From Heligmosomoides polygyrus polygyrus (lineage: Eukaryota > Nematoda > Chromadorea > Rhabditida > Heligmosomidae): a stretch of DNA of 64,000 nucleotides. Made by a program: the position numbers and the translations under genes. Positions 35,397-46,589 of this stretch are shown here, in pieces; the stretch's first letter is position 1, and every line of letters starts with the position of its first letter. Below the pieces are notes generated by a model. That model ran no database searches and had not been told where the DNA came from. It worked only from the letters and a program-made list of their open reading frames with translations. Where the stretch lies: positions 47,785,631 through 47,849,630 of the forward strand of contig OX377206.1 in NCBI GenBank assembly GCA_947396885.1, written 5' to 3'.

Positions 35397-36310
35397 TCAG
35401 AGCCATTCGAAACGGCCGCCTTTCATACGAACACAAGTTTTCAGACGAGTAACGAACGCATCACACGTGGCACAGAGGTAGTCTTCGCTCATTTCGTTCC
35501 ATGCTTCAGTCAGGCAAGTTTTCAGTGAAGCCAAACTTGCGTGTCGAGTAGAACAAACTTTGCTCTCAATAACTGACCAGACAGAGAAATCGAGAGGAAT
35601 CAAATCCGGCGAATTCGATGGCTAGTCCTCGTGCGCAATAGAATCCGGGAGCACACGTTTGCACTACTGCTGCATTATCCTCGCCATTGGTGCTGTCGCA
35701 GAGTTCTGCTGAAAGCACCATCTTTTATTACCAAAGTGTGCATCGGCCCAGGGCTTCAACACTTTTCCAAAATCGTTTTCTGGTACTCGTCCTTGTTAAC
35801 TTTGACGCCGGATTCGACAAAAACTAGTGGGTACTTGCCGTGTGAAGTAATCGCAGCCCAAACTTAACAAAAGCCGGCCATTCTAGCGACCAGTTTCCCG
35901 TCGCGGACAGCAGCTCCAACATTCTGTGAGATCGTTTTGACGATTCACCGTGCGTTCCAGGGTGAAGACCTTCTCATCAGAAAAAACGATACGCCTACAC
36001 GAACGGCTTCAGAAAGTTCTTGCATCTTCGTAGTCGCTGAGCCTTCATTCTCTCAGATAGCATGTGAACACGTTGAATGCGATATGGATAAGCATTTTCC
36101 TGACGATGGTTCTAACAACGCTTGCAGAAATATTGAGTTCTTGAGCCATTTTTCGCATCGGACGGCAAAGATTACGACGAACCTGTTCGCGAACCTTTTT
36201 TATCGCTTCCGGAGTGATAACAGTTAATGTCCTACGGTAAAGTTCCAAGCTCCTTGTGTGTTTTATGGCACCGTACACCGTTCACTGCAAGCTCAACAGA
36301 TTTTGTCACC
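35397..36310 (-). pseudogene. mariner-type transposase pseudogene
   Basis: On the minus strand the order is a helix-turn-helix piece (36045-36278: TPEAIKKVREQVRRN, MRKMAQELNISASVVRTIV), the first catalytic block IVFSDEKVFTLE near 35,985, FQQNSATAP near 35,715 where relatives have FQQD, and SPDLIPLDFSVWS near 35,600. Between the second and third catalytic positions I count 32 residues. The second Asp is replaced by Asn, two in-frame stops lie between these blocks, and frameshifts separate the N-terminal piece. No clear terminal inverted repeats were found. It is a dead member of the Tc1/mariner superfamily. Confidence 0.85.
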
Positions 36311-36419
36311 CAAGAAAACGTTCAAAAATGTTCAGTCGTGCAGTGACTTTGCATCGTACTTTGCATTTTCCCAGAAGCTCGACGACTAAGTTTTCCACAA
36401 GCTATCCGAACTAGATATA

Positions 36420-36865
36420 GTAAGATATTCGTTATTGTAGAAGTCTTATTGAAACTGTTTGGTTTTGGAGCGTTAATAATTTTTCTCGTTTAGCAGTTTT
36501 GTTGATTGGTGTAGATGTTGTTATTTGTTGTGAAGATGACGACGTAGTCATACGTTTGCCATCTATGTAGATAGAGTCAAAAAAACCAATAAAGAAAAGG
36601 GTCTGGCTTTTCACATTCTGGAACACAGGTAAAGCTATGAAAATCGTATCTGACCAATTTGCCGAATTTAACGCGAAAAAATTCCGTTAATAATAGTCGT
36701 TAAAATTTACCGAAAAAAATTGACGCGCACCCTTGGACCGGTGCATAGTACCGTTGATACTTAATAAAGCACTAATAACCCACCAGGCTCCAGCGACTGA
36801 AGAATGGAGAACTGCCTCGGTTCTTTAGAAGTGAAAATTTTAGCTAATCTGTAGTCTGAAGTATC
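36420..36865. other. AT-rich, no gene seen
   Basis: Small open frames only; none resembles a known protein. Confidence 0.4.
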
Positions 36866-37077
36866 AAGTTGAAGGTTAGCTATTCCTCACCTGATGAATC
36901 CTACGGATTATCGATTCCTATGCTCCATCATAGACTCAATATGAATCTTTATTAGATGACATACTCTATGGGGCATGAAGTGATGGGATAATAGGAGGGT
37001 AGACAAGCCTTCTCCAATCAGCTGGCGCAGACGACCAGGGCGACGTAGATGTTACTCCCGTAGCAGGCCGCCCGCGT
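36866..37077 (+). repeat. Dispersed repeat F, copy 1
   Basis: About 210 bp matching 47,200-47,435 in the same orientation. Shared words include AAGGTTAGCTRTTCCTCACC, TTTATTAGATGACATACT and TGGGGCATGAA. The match is good but not identical, so the copies are old. Nature unknown; no tRNA-like boxes seen. Confidence 0.7.
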
Positions 37078-37404
37078 TGAGGCTGCGTGCATCGATACTC
37101 ACTCGCAGCCATGCGTTCTTTCGCGGAGCGTCGCTGCAGTAAGGGCCACCTGTAGCCCTGACAGGATCGCGTACGAGTTACGCTATGAGCTCAGCGTGCT
37201 ACAGCACGAATCGACATCCCAACCTGTCCTATGAGCCGTCTCTGCTTGCGCAGGAGAAGGAAGGCTATGCAATTCGCAATCGCGGTAACATGGTGTGGGA
37301 CTTAAAGTACGTCAAACGGATAAAGGAGGTAAAACTGGTGAGGTTTGCTTACGGGTCTAAACTAAACATGGTCAACAGATGGTTTTAACTAAATAGTGAT
37401 AAAA
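37078..37404. other. No gene assigned
   Basis: A 67-codon plus-strand frame (37185-37388) is present, but I do not recognise it. It is bordered by repeats on both sides. Confidence 0.35.
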
Positions 37405-37840
37405 ACCCTGTATCACCTGTATCACCTGTCGTCCCGTTGATCATCGACTTGCTCGAACGGGCGCCAGCAGCGTCTCCATTCGTCCCTGTCGCGTGCCAGA
37501 GTGCTCCAATGGATCCTCCTCGCTGGAGAGTCACGAAGAGCGTCATAGCGGTCGTTCAGGGCTTTCACAAAGAAGTCCGACCAACGCGTTGGTGGGCGTC
37601 CTGGTGTTCTCTTGACATCCCGCGGAATCAAGACGGTGACGGTGTCTGCGTAGCGCATTACGTGGCCGGCCCACCTAATTTTCGACAACTTGGCCCACGC
37701 GACAGCGTCTCTGATCTTCGAACGTCGGCGAAGCTCGGAAATCCGGAGGTCTTCTCTCACTTGCGTGAGTCGTGTCGCTCCGAGCATCGTCCTCTCGGTT
37801 CCACGCTGCGCGACGCTAATCTCGTCCAGCGTCCAGATCT
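37405..37840 (-). pseudogene. RTE reverse transcriptase C-terminus and 3' end
   Basis: The frame 37422-37913 (minus) encodes, from about residue 38, RGTERTMLGATRLTQVRED, LRRRSKIRDAVAWAKLSKI, RWAGHVMRY, PRDVKRTPGRPPTRWSDFF and HWSTLARDRDEWRRCW. This is the conserved C-terminal tail of an RTE-family protein, different from the family at 29,950-34,482 and closer to the one at 62,160-62,640. Just after the stop the sequence ends in a short repeat, CAGGTGATACAGGTGATACAG-like on the minus strand (37,405-37,425), as RTE 3' ends often do. It is a typical 5'-truncated LINE copy. The first 37 residues are flanking DNA. Confidence 0.85.
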
Positions 37841-37919
37841 TTATAAAAACCCTATTATATATAAATACATACGTGATGTTACAAGAAAGCACATGATGCT
37901 TACAGCGTTTCATCTACAA

Positions 37920-39849
37920 ATAGTCAAACGTTCGTGGATATAGTTTTTTTCTGGCCACATTAACTATCGGTATTAGAGAGACTATTCCGATATTTATACT
38001 AATCAGGCCAGTTGATCATGAGGTGTCGTTAAATCGTGTGCATTTTGCTGGGCTCCGAACACCGGTTGATAGCGTTGGGCGGATATTTTCGACACTTTAG
38101 GTCTTTGAACCTGTTGAAATAAAGAAAGGGTGATCATGATTTCACAGAAAGCTTGAAACCCCACGAAAGGCCATCAAATCCAGTTTTTATAGGTTCGCTA
38201 ATATCTTGTATATATATATATATTCTGCCTCGAACTACTTTTCTGAATTATTGTACTGGAAACACAAAAGATCCTTAGTTGGATATCTTCCCATTTTTAA
38301 CACTCTGAACAAACAAAGATGTGCTCCTCTACTCACTTACTAATAACTCACCATCAGTTGTTGTTGCTGGATAATCCTCATCGTTTAGCTTCACCAGTCC
38401 TCCTCACTCCTTTGACGTAGCGCCCACCTCGCTCTTCGCGCATTCACGCTTTAGTCCGCCCAGCTTCGGCACTCTAGCGCAAAACTTGTCCAGTCCGCCA
38501 GCGAAACAGGGAGGACTTCGCCGGGGTGAGCACGCGCGCGCGACTGCACGCATCGTATTGAGTATCGCTGCCGCCCCCTCGCCGCTGAGGGTGAGAAAGA
38601 AATGTCGGATTCACAGCAGAAGACTATACAAACTACATAGTAGTTACGCTATAGCTTTAAACTACATTGTGAATTATCGACTGTAGGAAAAACATGTGAA
38701 GATGTGATCAACGGTTAAATTAAGAAAAAGGAGGGAGGAAGATGGATCATCCGCACAATCATTGAGTACAAGCTCGTCCTCGAGCTTGCGTATAAGGTTG
38801 TGAATAAAGCGGGTTTCATCTCGGAGACGACGGTCAAGTCTTTCTTCTCCAAGAAAATGGGCACATGGGGCATGTGGTAAAAAAGTGTTACGTGGAGATG
38901 AAGACGTTTATGTCTTTTGTGTTCCATAAATGAGGTTGATGAAGAAGAACATTATTATTCAGCACCTTATTCGGTGCAGCATTCGATTCAATAGCTTAAA
39001 CCTATACTGTGATGTTAACAAAATTTACTTACATACAAGCGTAATTCTGCTATGAGTGTATTCAAAACAAAGAAAGGAATGCTATGTATAAAATGTTGGA
39101 CGTTAAGGAGTACACAAAATCTTGAACATATATGTGAGCGTAAAGTGCGAAAAATAAGGTGCTATAATTACAAAATTGAAAAAGGAAGGCTAGATAGTTT
39201 CCATTACTACAATATTTCAGTGGGATTTTTCAGCATACAAAAAATAAGCGTTTTACAAGAATTACAGCATACACATTGACACATTATGCTGAGAATCGGT
39301 CAGGTGTCAGCCTAATTTTATATAACTCGATTTTCGATTGACATAGGAGCGAATTTGGAAAGAGAGAAGTATAATATAATTTTGATAATTACCGCAATTT
39401 TGAAGTTTTCCGAAGTGCCCATTCAATGCGATGCAGCGCAAATGCTTTAAATTAAACTTACAAAACATGATCCAACAGCATTTTTGAGTTGTAGATCACC
39501 CACCATGTCCATAGTTTGCCTGGCTAAAGTAAATTTATTCTGCGATCGGGGAGATCGCCGTATAAGTTGTTTCAAGGTGTCCTGTTCTTTAGAGCTCTCA
39601 AATTGGAGGCTTGCGCCGTAGCAAAAATATTGGCTACCTCGAAACGTGGTGAAAATAACTTCAACCAGTTGATATGTTCTGTTTGTCGCTTTTGGCGACG
39701 CACAATAGCTTGAATCGTCACATTGGGTCGATCAATTATTTCGACGATAAACGAGCCTTTTCACTTGCTGAATAACATAATGTCGTTACGGAAAAATACT
39801 AGATGACCATTGGAAGGGAATACCTTCCGTATGGGTTACCTTGTAAGAT
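37920..39849. other. Long stretch without recognised genes
   Basis: Mostly AT-rich. It includes a (TA)n run near 38,208-38,222 and a GC-rich patch at about 38,395-38,600 containing a cgcgcgcgcg run. Frames of 60-75 codons (38486-38686, 38715-38927, 39052-39279) have no recognisable family. Confidence 0.4.
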
Positions 39850-41565
39850 TGATCGTATTCAAACTAGTAGTGTTTGAGTCTTCTTTGCAATATGGCGTCC
39901 TATTGCTATGATGCGGTCCTTTAGACAAGCAGAAAATTGGTCTGCGAAGCTGTCGAATATGAACACAAGTGTGGACAGCAAGCTGTAGATGATATCACAC
40001 CATGTGATCGGATTTCTTCCATGTATGACGAAGAAAGCGCTATATCCTGTAGTTGACCATTTACTGCAATTATGAGCACACATAATTTGGTTAAATAAAG
40101 TCTGACCGAAGGTCGCCAGCTTCTGAGCAGTAAGAAATGAATAAGTCTTGCGGAACTTTCACTAGATGCTCCATCTGACCACTAGCTTTACGATTGTAGC
40201 TCGTTGCAAGCTTGCTCAGAATACCAAACATTGATTTTGGCAATGATGTCACTAGCACAATTTAAACCTATGTCTGAAACTAGTTTATCCAGAATGCCTT
40301 CTTTGATATCGTAGACTTCTCTACTTTTTCTTTTTCTTTTTTACATATGACAAACTTGCTAAAAGTGCATAATGACATAGAGATAAGCCTATTTTCGTTT
40401 ATGTATTCTGGAAGGTGCCCGATGATGTCCGTTCTGATGCGCTCAAAAAGTCTATGGGGGAGAAACTTCCCAGTTTTTCGCAAAATGATTACCAGAGAGT
40501 TTTCTAACCTTTTAGCACGGTGAGCAAGATTTCCACATGTTGTGATATCTTGACACAAATTTGGCCGATAACACTTAACTTATTTAGCTAAGTATTTATC
40601 TTGTGCTTTATATTCCTTAGTGAGATCCAGGTAATGGATTATCCTGCAATACAGCGATTTACAGTATTTTATACGTCTCAATCAGGAATCGACAATACAG
40701 CTCTGCCGTGCATTTTGTAGTGCAAAGAGTCGTGGAGAGCATGATAATTGTTAATAGTCTTTGAAACTTCTTAGGGATTCATTAACTTTTCTCTGAAAAC
40801 AATCTCAATGAATCCCAGATTCCGACTTTAGGAAGCAATAGTAAACGGCACACACAGACTTCGTTAATCGCGTAACGGCTAAGAGGTCAAGGTTTCGTAT
40901 TTGCCTCCGTGATATTCTGAAGTAATATCAAAGCTTGCATTGAATCCTCGTAATTTGACCAATCTGCCTACCAGAATTGACGTGTGCGTCAATGCATAGC
41001 CAGAAACCAGTGTGATCATTGCGCTCGCTTCCTACGGGTAAAACTGTTTCAGTACAAAAACTATGGCTAGCACTTTCAGTTCTATAACTGCGTAATCTTT
41101 ACTCGTGAGTGCTCATGAAGCTAATGCAGTGCTACTGCAGTGTTCTGCGTTATTTGGGAAATCTGTCTGAAACAGGCATGCGCTTAATTCCGTAATAGAT
41201 GCATCGACATAAATAAAAGTGAGACTGCTCAAAAGGTGGGGACACCAAAACTTGGGTCTGGACGAGTTCCTTGTTTAGATGTAAAAACAAACTCTTTTGA
41301 GGTTTGCACTACTTAATGGAACATTTCTAGAAAGAGAAGGGTTTTACGGTTGCGCAATAAGCGCAAATTACAGAGTGGAACGGCAAGAAATACAAAACTG
41401 CTCTATGAAAGGATTTTAAAGCTTTAGCGCGTTCATTAATTGGGGTATCTGAGTGATGCTCGCTACTTTCTTTCAAATTAGTGCAAGATCCAGATATCGC
41501 TACAAAAACCCCTAGATATATTTTCGATTTCGAAAGATTCAATACCTTCGAATGCAAGCTCATAC
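39850..41565 (-). pseudogene. Ty3/gypsy-type LTR retrotransposon pol remnant
   Basis: Read on the minus strand the domain order is reverse transcriptase, RNase H, integrase, which is the Ty3/gypsy order. Segments seen: an RT connection-like block ALKSFHRAVLYFLPF (41327-41563), a VDAS-type start of RNase H near 41,200, ELKVLAIVFVLKQF near 41,050, integrase core LPHRLFERIRTDIIGHLP with FSKFV (40280-40558), SGQMEHL (third acidic residue region) near 40,165, and TGYSAFFVIHGRNP (39859-40083). Stops and frameshifts separate them. I did not find LTRs, gag or protease. It is an old, inactive copy. Confidence 0.72.
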
Positions 41566-43555
41566 CAAAGCTTTGGTTGTGTTAAAATCACTTATTTAAA
41601 TGCGCGTACTTCCAATTGTTTGACGTCAATATGAAAATTGACTTAGCGCGCTGTGGCAGCATTATTTGAATGCCCTTTAGCGAGCAATATCTTTATGCGA
41701 AACTGATCTTCAGTGCAAATGTAAGTTTTGACTTAGGCACTTTTCGAATTTTGCCTGGACCAACACTGCTAGGAAGAGTAGAATGAGACAACCGTTTTGA
41801 AGTTCGATATGAATTTTATTTTATTTTATGAACAAAAATAGAAGCAAACGGTATGGAGGAAAAGTTGAAGTGGCTTCAACGTTATTAGCGAATCATCAAA
41901 CCTATTGTCAGATAAAGAGCTCGAACTCTCGTTGTGCATCTTCTAGGTAAGGGTGTTAGGACTGCGCTATGCAAGTTTAGGTTTACTACTGTATAAGGCT
42001 TTAATGAATCTGACAATAAAAATGACATTGCTGAAATCAAAATCGAGCTTGTGGGTTTTTATCAAAATCACAATGATGGCAGAGTGACTGACATGGTGTG
42101 TAGATCAACCTTTCTTTAAATGAAACCAACTGGATAAACTTGACCTATGAGCCTGCAGCAACCATAGTGTACGAGACTGTTCGACTCATCTATTCAGTGG
42201 TGAAATCACTTTTTAAACCCTAACTTTTATTAGGGGTGAGAAATAGTGTTTACTAAAAAATTTGTTAAAGACATGCCAAAATAATTTAATACCTGACTGT
42301 CTTTTTGAGATGAAATACGAAAAGTTCTAGTCACGAGGGGAAAAACTGTAAGAGGAGGGTCAGTCCTACGCTAGATAGCATAAAATTGGACCCTATTCTG
42401 GGAGTCATGTTTTTTCACTTAGATGAGATATTTTTGTAGCGTAATTTATTTAGTGCATATACTTTAAGCTGTTTTCACTTTTAATAATTTGACAGAACTG
42501 ATCAGGATTCATGAGAAAAATGGTACCAACGTGAGAACTGTTTCATGAGAAAGATAGTATCAACGTGAGAACTGTTTCCATTTATTCACCTGTGTGAGGA
42601 TTGGTTTGTTGTAGAATTATTGCATACTAAAAAAGAAGCGAAAATCCTTAAAATATTAACGTTTATGTTGCTTTATGATAATCTTATAATTGCACATTTT
42701 TTTCATTCGGAGATTGTAGAATATCCGAAAGATGAAAATTATTGAAAGCTGCTGCTGAAAAAATTACACACTTGCAAAGAGTAAAAAATTCGCAATTAGC
42801 TAGCTTTATTTAGGTGTTTATGTCACAAAATTTTGGAAAAAATAATTGATTTTAACAGAAAAAAATATTCTGAAGCGTGGTTTACTCAGAGTTAGCGAAA
42901 TTCTTGATGTGTGAAAGTCTTGGGTGGGAGTGTGTCGGAGATTGTTAGATAAGATTGGTAGACAAGTAGATGATTTCATAGAATGGGTGTTATTTATTTC
43001 CATTGAAATACTTGCAAACAAATATTGTTAGAAATTCGAACCTATCCTTATCACAGATAATAAATTTTTGCATTGCGCTGTGGAAGTGTGCCTTTTTTGA
43101 TTGCCACTAAACGTTAAAAGATTTTATGGCAATTTTTTTCCAGCTGGCATTCTAACTTACTAAGCTCATTTTTGAACCCTATAATTCTACAGCCGCTGCA
43201 TTATGCTTTGGAAACCTACACAATAATCATCAAGCCAAATCCAATTTTTTACCATATATGTAATATCGAACTATATCGGCTGTTCTTCTAGCGTCTAGAA
43301 ATTCCAGACGTTAGTTCAGCTTCTTACCTCATGTGTTCCACAGATATTAGAAAACTGATCATTTCCAACTACAAAAATTGCCCCGCGCTTTTGTTTCTTC
43401 GAACATACTTAAAAGAAATGATGTTTCACCGAAGAAAGCTTCCTTAGTTAACTTACAAAAAACAGAAGCAGAAATCTCCAACTTCTCTCTTCTTCAAACC
43501 TCGGCATTGTGAGTTCATAGTCATTTAAGTTTTTTGTGCCAACACGAGGTTTTAG
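41566..43555. other. AT-rich spacer, no gene seen
   Basis: No recognisable coding sequence. It contains one tandem duplication of 34 bp at 42,508-42,575 (TCATGAGAAA...AACGTGAGAACTG twice). Confidence 0.45.
42508..42575. repeat. 34-bp tandem duplication
   Basis: TTCATGAGAAAAATGGTACC and TTCATGAGAAAGATAGTATC begin the two units; both end in CAACGTGAGAACTGT. Four substitutions separate them. Confidence 0.85.
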
Positions 43556-44770
43556 GTGGACCTTTATTTGGCAGGGCCTGACGTTTCGACTTCTCCTCGT
43601 CTTCAGAGGCCTGAACGTGCTGCATTAGTTTTATTTGCGCTCTACTCCATCAATCGCCTTAACCACCCTAGCATTTCTGACCTGCTCCACGAGCACAAAA
43701 GGAGGGACCAAGTGAGAGAAACGAACTCACCAATTGGATCCACTGCAAGGGCTGATGTTCGCCCACGTCAGTTAGCCAGTAGGGGCGAATGGGGCATACT
43801 GCACACTACTGTCGCCGACCGGTCCTACAGTTCACAATGGGACACGAACGGCAGAAAGTTACTTGTAACAGACAGACACTCATTCCGGTTGTTCATTACT
43901 GGATTTCTTGTGAAAATCCAGAATGCCCCCAACGCTCTCCTTGCCGAAATGTCTCTAACAACGGCCAAGATGGTACATTTCACCTCAAAGTCATTCCCGT
44001 TATGCGCATCAATCCTATGCTTTCCAAGTGGGCTGGTTAGCAATCCACGTAGTTTACTTGATAGATGTTCCCTCACACGTACTGCAAGAGCTCTTCCCGT
44101 TTCTCCGATGTATTTGGCGTTACATGCCAAGCATTCGATCTGATAAATTGCTCCAATCTTTGAGCAATCGCCCAATCTTCCACTTGGGCTAATAACGCAA
44201 TTTTCAGAAAGACACTGCTCGTAGAGTCTATTCCGAACTAATTGCCGCTTAATGTTGTCGTTAGGAATGTTCACTAAGACGACGTCGTCCTGCAGTTGTG
44301 CCCTTACAATAGCTCTTTGAAGTTCAGCAGTGACTCTATCGGAGATGAACGGTAGGATGAGAGGTATCTTGTCTGCGCGGGATCTATCATGAGAGTTAGT
44401 GTGAGGTCTTCTATGACGACTTGAAACCCTATAGCCGTGGCTATATATGAAGCTAATCGTAAAGACTCGATCATTGGGGTCCGTACACATACTAAATGCT
44501 GTTCGGAACATGTTGCTGACAACAGCAGGTTTCATACCAGTGGGGATGCTGACCTTGCGTGAATCAGAATGTTCTCAGAGCTTGGTTTCCGATAGCATTT
44601 CACGCTAACTACTCCATCATCGGGCACTTTCCAACCATTATTCTGAGTTTTTCGAGTCATCCTAATGAAATCTGAAATTGCTCGTTCAGTAACCTGAAAC
44701 ACTCTTCCACTTCGGATTGTGTCGATGTTACGATGCAGCTGTCATCTATATATCTGCAATACAAATTTTT
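43556..44770 (-). mobile_element. Penelope-like element, 5'-truncated
   Basis: The minus strand carries a reverse-transcriptase motif C block CRYIDDSCIVTSTQSEVEE at about 44,690-44,765, then after frameshifts KCYRKPSSENILIHARSA, then an intact 236-codon frame with a GIY-YIG domain. RT followed by GIY-YIG is the diagnostic Penelope order. Near the 3' end (43,575-43,608) the minus strand reads CTGAAGACGAGGAGAAGTCG followed by AAACGTC, resembling the hammerhead-like motif of Penelope elements. The 5' side ends at a palindrome (44,783-44,830). Confidence 0.85.
43825..44535 (-). pseudogene. Penelope-like GIY-YIG endonuclease domain
   Basis: A 236-codon frame. Residues about 110-130 carry a Cys-containing linker (ENCVISPSGRLGDCS), then GAIYQIECLACNAKYIGET, which contains the two strands of the GIY-YIG fold (AIY and YIG), followed by GRALAVRVREHL (conserved Arg), SPLGKHRIDAHNGNDFEV and ARRALGAFWIFTRNPVMNN (the Glu expected near ExxWI reads Gly here: LGAFWI). 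In active elements the domain nicks target DNA. The loss of the likely metal-binding Glu and the truncated RT argue that it is inactive. Confidence 0.85.
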
Positions 44771-44782
44771 GTGAGCCTTCGT

Positions 44783-44830
44783 GAGTCCAAATTATCCAAA
44801 TTTCTAGACAAGTTTGGATAATTTGGACTC
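44783..44830. repeat. Perfect 18-bp inverted repeat
   Basis: GAGTCCAAATTATCCAAA (44783-44800) and its exact reverse complement (44813-44830) flank a 12-nt loop. It lies at the 5' truncation point of the Penelope-like element. Confidence 0.95.
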
Positions 44831-45258
44831 GAAGTTCGCTTTTTGTTATGCCTTATGGATATGTAGTTAGATTACCCCCGTCAGCGTAAAAATTATTGAG
44901 TATTTGCAATAATTTTACCTGTGGCAGAATCTGAACCATCGCAGCTTATCTTTCAATTGACTTTCGTGCTGCGCCATCGAGGCGTTAATTTATTTATTTA
45001 CGGCTACCTAGATGCTATGGTAGTATGGCAAAAGTTATACATGGGACGAGACTCTTACCCTTTAATGCATATTTTGTGGCAGAGAGCTTTCGCACTGCGC
45101 CATCGACCTATAAGTTCATCGTCTTCAACAATAGATGCAGTAAAGCGTGGCAAAAAAAAAATTGAGACGAAAATCGGACCTTCGTCGTGTTTTCTATAGT
45201 CAAGGGTTATCCTACAGCACCACCTGCACCACTTACGCTTTATTGGCATAAATTGTTT
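44831..45258. other. No gene seen
   Basis: A 92-codon plus frame (44921-45199) includes an internal partial repeat (ctttcgtgctgcgccatcga and ctttcgcactgcgccatcga at about 44,961 and 45,088). No family is recognised. Confidence 0.35.
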
Positions 45259-45309
45259 GAGAAAATAAATTTATTTTCTCTATTTACTGATTAGTCCGAT
45301 CAGTAAATA
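45259..45309. repeat. Two adjacent palindromes
   Basis: A perfect 22-bp palindrome (GAGAAAATAAA and its complement, 45259-45280) is followed directly by an 11-bp inverted repeat TATTTACTGAT (45281-45291) / ATCAGTAAATA (45299-45309) with a 7-nt loop. Together they could form a double hairpin or a Rho-independent-like fold, but in this context they are more likely a MITE end or foldback scar. Confidence 0.9.
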
Positions 45310-45654
45310 GTATAATAATAGTAAATGTCACGCATGTGATAACGTAAAATTTGTCACTGATTCAAGCAGCATGTCACTGATTCACGCAATAATAGTAATA
45401 GTAAATGTCCGATCAGGGTGAAAATCCACTCAGCTTACGATAGCTTCAAAATTAAATTTCGAAATGATGAAAACAGTTGATGCGAAAACAATTTGACTAA
45501 CAGAAATTATTGGTCTTTAAAAAATAAACTATTTTTTGAAATGCAGAATCTGTTTTCGGTAGAAGAAATAAGAAAAAAAAACTTCTTTTTCAAACAAAAA
45601 AATTGTTAATAGGCGCGGTGGCTAAAAATTGTTGATTTCTCTATTATCGGCGCT

Positions 45655-45817
45655 TTTACTGCTCCGGTGGCACAGTGGGGTAATGCGCGAGTGGCTACGG
45701 GTTCGAGTCCGCACCTAGGCACATTTTAATGCAAGTTTGATAAACACACTATGTCCTTCACACGCAGTTAGTGAGCCACATTCTTGCTTGCTTGTTAGAC
45801 TTCGTCTAACAATGTAT

Positions 45818-45848
<31 letters not shown>

Positions 45849-45855
45849 TCTAAGG
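45655..45855 (+). mobile_element. tRNA-derived SINE, family B
   Basis: A tRNA-like head (45,665-45,720) has an A box GGTGGCACAGTGGGGTAATG and a B box GGGTTCGAGTCC. The body follows, then a hairpin GTTAGAC-TTC-GTCTAAC (about 45,796-45,812) and an (ATTT)n tail at 45,815-45,848. Head, body and simple-repeat tail are the standard SINE layout. Only one copy is in the window. Confidence 0.8.
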
Positions 45856-46255
45856 CTGTTTGCTGATGGAGAAAATGTAGGTTCCTAAGAAATCAAAAGC
45901 TTTCTTTGTAACCTACAGACTTTTATTTGTCTACGCGTTTAGTTATCAGTTATGAATACTTCGTGTTGCGTAAGTGCTTTTAGAATTGCATCATCATTTA
46001 ATTTCAGATGAGAATTACTTAAGTTTATTGGTCCACTTCCTGTTTAAAACAATTTGGGGCATTTCCTAATGGTCCCCCGTCGCATGTTAATGGAGGCTGC
46101 TGCGGTCTGTGTGTTCTGTTATCTCTGCGGTGTCTTTCCTGCAAGTGTGTTGACCTGGCTTCTTGTGCCGGTCATGTTTGAGTAGTGGGTGGCGACAATG
46201 CTTATGTGCTGCCCTCATCGTCACGGATCAGGTCAAATTTTACAACACCTTGTCA
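45856..46255. other. No gene seen
   Basis: Unique-looking sequence leading into the hairpin cluster; no frames of interest. Confidence 0.35.
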
Positions 46256-46390
46256 GCATGCGCTAGCCTAATATGTGCAAGCTAGGTGCGCCAACTTACT
46301 GTGTAGCAGATAAGGGCACTAGCCTACTGTGTGTGAGCTAGGTGCTCCGCTATCTTTTGCAACGCAGCCTATTAAGTGCTGCGTTAATAG
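46256..46390 (+). ncRNA. Cluster of three hairpins, candidate structured RNA
   Basis: Two similar hairpins occur in tandem: gcgctagcc...gctaggtgcgc (46260-46291) and gcactagcc...gctaggtgc (46316-46345), each closing on a tagc/gcta stem. They are followed by AACGCAGC (46361-46368) with its complement GCTGCGTT (46378-46385). The duplication of a stem-loop suggests structure under selection or a small repeat. No known RNA family is recognised and no promoter was identified, so the call is tentative and the strand is arbitrary. Confidence 0.3.
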
Positions 46391-46589
46391 ATGAAGATGC
46401 TCTGTAGTGTGCCTCTTAAACCCAAAAAACTTCATATTTTTGTTTGCCTTGGGCGTGGCATTTTCTAAATGTTAAGATTGACTATATGGCGATCGAGTCC
46501 CATTTCGCAATCCAATAGTTTAAAAAAATAACTTGAGCTTAAAAATGAGCTTAGAGTTGCATTTAAAGAGCTAAAAAAGTTAGAAAAAA

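Noticed and set aside
37422..37532. Splice-leader or snRNA gene near the RTE end
   Set aside because: The region translates as a continuous RTE C-terminus; no SL exon or Sm-site arrangement was found.
38395..38600. CpG-island-like promoter
   Set aside because: Only base composition supports it; no gene follows on either strand.
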